From assembly GCA_025351525.1 (NCBI GenBank), contig JANXVV010000544.1, forward strand, positions 1 to 32,377: 32,377 nucleotides of DNA, written 5' to 3'. Origin of the DNA: Humisphaera sp. GTDB lineage: Bacteria > Planctomycetota > Phycisphaerae > Tepidisphaerales > Tepidisphaeraceae. Every line of letters starts with the position of its first letter. Positions within the stretch are counted from its first letter, which is position 1. Position numbers and translations under genes: made by a program. A model generated the notes under the pieces. That model ran no database searches, was not told the origin of the DNA, and worked only from the letters and a program-made list of their open reading frames with translations. Positions 31,052-32,377 of the stretch are shown here, one piece after another.

Positions 31052-31390
31052 TCAACGCGCGGTCGGCGGCGGCAACTGTCCCGCATCGGCGTCGAGAGTG
31101 TAGATGATTTCCCGTTCGGAATGAACGGCGTCGGCGATGTAGCCAAGGAACATTTCCGCATTCTCCCGGATAAACTGTTCCTCGTCGGCGGCTTGCGCCG
31201 GCAGTGATTCGCAGAGCGATGTCACCAACTGGCGCATCGTCATGTCCAGCAACATCGCCGGCGCGCCGGGGAGGATGGCATGGGCGGTGGCTTTGGGATC
31301 GGCGAACACCCATCCGTCCGCAGACCAGCCAACATCGGCGGCGATCACGCCGGATTCGTTCGAAAAACGAATGATAAGGTACGGCTCCAT
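31052..31390 (-). CDS. Hypothetical protein (112 aa)
   Basis: A soluble protein of unrecognised family. It begins with a beta-rich part (YLIIRFSNESGVIAADVGWS), followed by helices (MLLDMTMRQLVTSLCESLPA, DEEQFIRENAEMFLGYIADA) and a short variable tail. GAGGG lies 7 nt before the ATG at 31390. The start is 3 nt after the stop of the 62-aa gene, so the two are co-translated. Cysteine, signal or membrane motifs are not informative. A longer frame in another phase (31011-31472) overlaps it and is not supported by a ribosome-binding site. Confidence 0.65.
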   Translation of the reverse strand: MEPYLIIRFSNESGVIAADVGWSADGWVFADPKATAHAILPGAPAMLLDMTMRQLVTSLCESLPAQAADEEQFIRENAEMFLGYIADAVHSEREIIYTLDADAGQLPPPTAR

Positions 31391-31393
31391 CGC

Positions 31394-31582
31394 TCAGCCC
31401 TCGATTCCCATCTCGCGCATTTGGCCAGCGACGATGAACGACAGCCAGAGCGGGAAGTGGTCGTCTTCCCAAAGGTCGAACTTGTCAGCAGTTTGGCGGC
31501 AGACATCCCAATGGGTTGCGCCAGCGATCAAACTGACCTCGACGAACGCCGTCAGTTGTCTCATTTTCGCGGCAAGGTTCAT
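31394..31582 (-). CDS. Small hypothetical protein (62 aa)
   Basis: A 62-aa helical protein (MNLAAKMRQLTAFVEVSLIA, GATHWDVCRQTADKFDLWED) with no known motif. GAGGAGA 7 nt upstream of the ATG at 31582 strongly supports translation. It is followed after 3 nt by the 112-aa gene and preceded by the basic-tailed protein gene 69 nt upstream. This is probably a small operon whose role is unknown. Confidence 0.65.
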   Translation of the reverse strand: MNLAAKMRQLTAFVEVSLIAGATHWDVCRQTADKFDLWEDDHFPLWLSFIVAGQMREMGIEG

Positions 31583-31651
31583 TTTTGATTCTCCTCAAAA
31601 CGGGAAAGATGGGCGGGCGATTGTCCGCCCGCCCATCAGGATCGTTGGCGA

Positions 31652-32254
31652 CTACTCCGCTTCCGTTGTCGTCCGGGGCGTCCGTGTCGAGTTCCGGGGC
31701 GTTTTGCGTTTCCCAGCCCCCTTTCCCTTGCGTTTTCCGCCGGTCGCCTTCCCGTTCTTCCCAGACGGCTCCCGAGCGACCTTGGCGGCGGCAGTGGACC
31801 GGCCAGGTTTGATAGGCGAATCGGAATCGGTATTCAGAGAGACAACGAGCCGCCCCTTGGCATCGCGGGTCATGTCGATAACGACGCCCTTCGTTCCCGT
31901 GATCTTCTGGCCAGTTTCCAGAAGTTTGAGCCCGTAGTCGGAAGTGCGCTGGAGAACCCGGAGGTTCTGGATCAGTCGCCCCTGCGCGTCCAATCCGGTC
32001 TCTTCGTTCCGCTTTTCCTGACTCGCCCAGGCGGCGTACCATTCCCCGCCCCCCGCCCGTTTGAACGCTTGATGCACCTTTGCGAGCGAGTGCGGCGTGT
32101 TCGCGCCAAGAGTGACGAGCGCGCTGACCGCGTGGGCATAAGCACCATTGCGATAGGGATTCGGCAGTCGTTTTGTTTGCTCGAACTCCGCCGTGAGTTC
32201 GGCAATGTTTTCGAGGGACAAGCCAAATGAACGCTTATGTTTCTTCGTAGCCAT
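31652..32254 (-). CDS. Hypothetical protein with a basic disordered tail (200 aa)
   Basis: The N-terminal ~100 residues look folded and helical (GLSLENIAELTAEFEQTKRL, HAVSALVTLGANTPHSLAKV, HQAFKRAGGGEWYAAWASQ). A beta-like segment follows (KITGTKGVVIDMTRDAKGRL), then a ~60-residue tail rich in Lys, Arg, Gly, Ser and Thr ending in acidic residues. The tail resembles histone-H1-like or nucleic-acid-binding tails, so binding to DNA or RNA is plausible but unproven. GGAGG lies 5 nt before the ATG at 32254; upstream extension is not needed. It is the first gene of the right-end cluster; the 123 bp upstream to the window edge hold no recognisable gene. Family not recognised. Confidence 0.65.
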   Translation of the reverse strand: MATKKHKRSFGLSLENIAELTAEFEQTKRLPNPYRNGAYAHAVSALVTLGANTPHSLAKVHQAFKRAGGGEWYAAWASQEKRNEETGLDAQGRLIQNLRVLQRTSDYGLKLLETGQKITGTKGVVIDMTRDAKGRLVVSLNTDSDSPIKPGRSTAAAKVAREPSGKNGKATGGKRKGKGAGKRKTPRNSTRTPRTTTEAE

Positions 32255-32377
32255 GACGACCTCCATTGAGTTAGTGGTTTCTGATACGTTCACTCCGCAG
32301 ATGTCGGTGTGTACAGTGGGGACGGCGGGCTTGCTAAGGAGGGCGCGACGACCCGCAGTATTTCCGAAGAAAGGAGT

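Overview
The window is an accessory, defence-rich chromosomal region of a moderately high-GC bacterium. The 283-aa protein near 7 kb, with an N-terminal CxxC...CxxC ribbon, a low-complexity linker and one membrane helix, and the many unassignable small proteins, suggest a planctomycete-like genome. That is inference: there is no rRNA or complete tRNA to place it.

Layout. (1) 1-2260 is the right end of an older integrative element: the C-terminus of an IS3-type transposase interrupted by an ISAzo13-type insertion sequence, then the catalytic half of a frameshifted tyrosine integrase running toward a 21-bp core that resembles the 3' end of a tRNA-Ser. (2) 2239-19896 is a ~17.7-kb element bounded by two identical 21-bp copies of that core. 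It carries a zinc-ribbon protein, a large serine recombinase, a Mu Gam-like DNA-end protein with a divergent Xre regulator, a decayed ORF, a zinc-ribbon membrane protein, an Xre-NYN-unknown operon, a complete type I restriction-modification operon (hsdM-hsdS-hsdR, with an unusual HsdS C-terminal extension), a rolling-circle (HUH) Rep protein, two small ORFs, and, at the core-proximal end, a tyrosine integrase with an excisionase-like HTH protein. (3) 19897-32377, to the right of the second core, is a long run of minus-strand genes. A small-protein cluster (32254 to 30316, including a HEPN-like protein) is followed by what looks like one operon (30032 to 20022): SNF2 helicase, a tail-anchored putative nuclease-like protein, type III Mod, type III Res, a four-helix membrane protein, a caspase-fold protease and a 74-aa protein.

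How it may work together. The type I and type III systems are standard DNA modification and restriction machines. The most interesting part is the tail of the type III operon. The membrane protein starts inside the res stop codon (ATGA overlap), and the caspase and the 74-aa protein follow at close spacing with good ribosome-binding sites. A protease plus membrane protein, co-expressed with restriction, looks like a cell-death back-up activated when restriction fails or is disturbed. The parts are visible in the sequence; the logic is inference.

The two cores each lie 8 bp from a strong hairpin that would terminate a minus-strand tRNA, and each has an integrase on its left. This fits tandem accretion of elements at one tRNA gene whose intact copy should lie to the right of the window.
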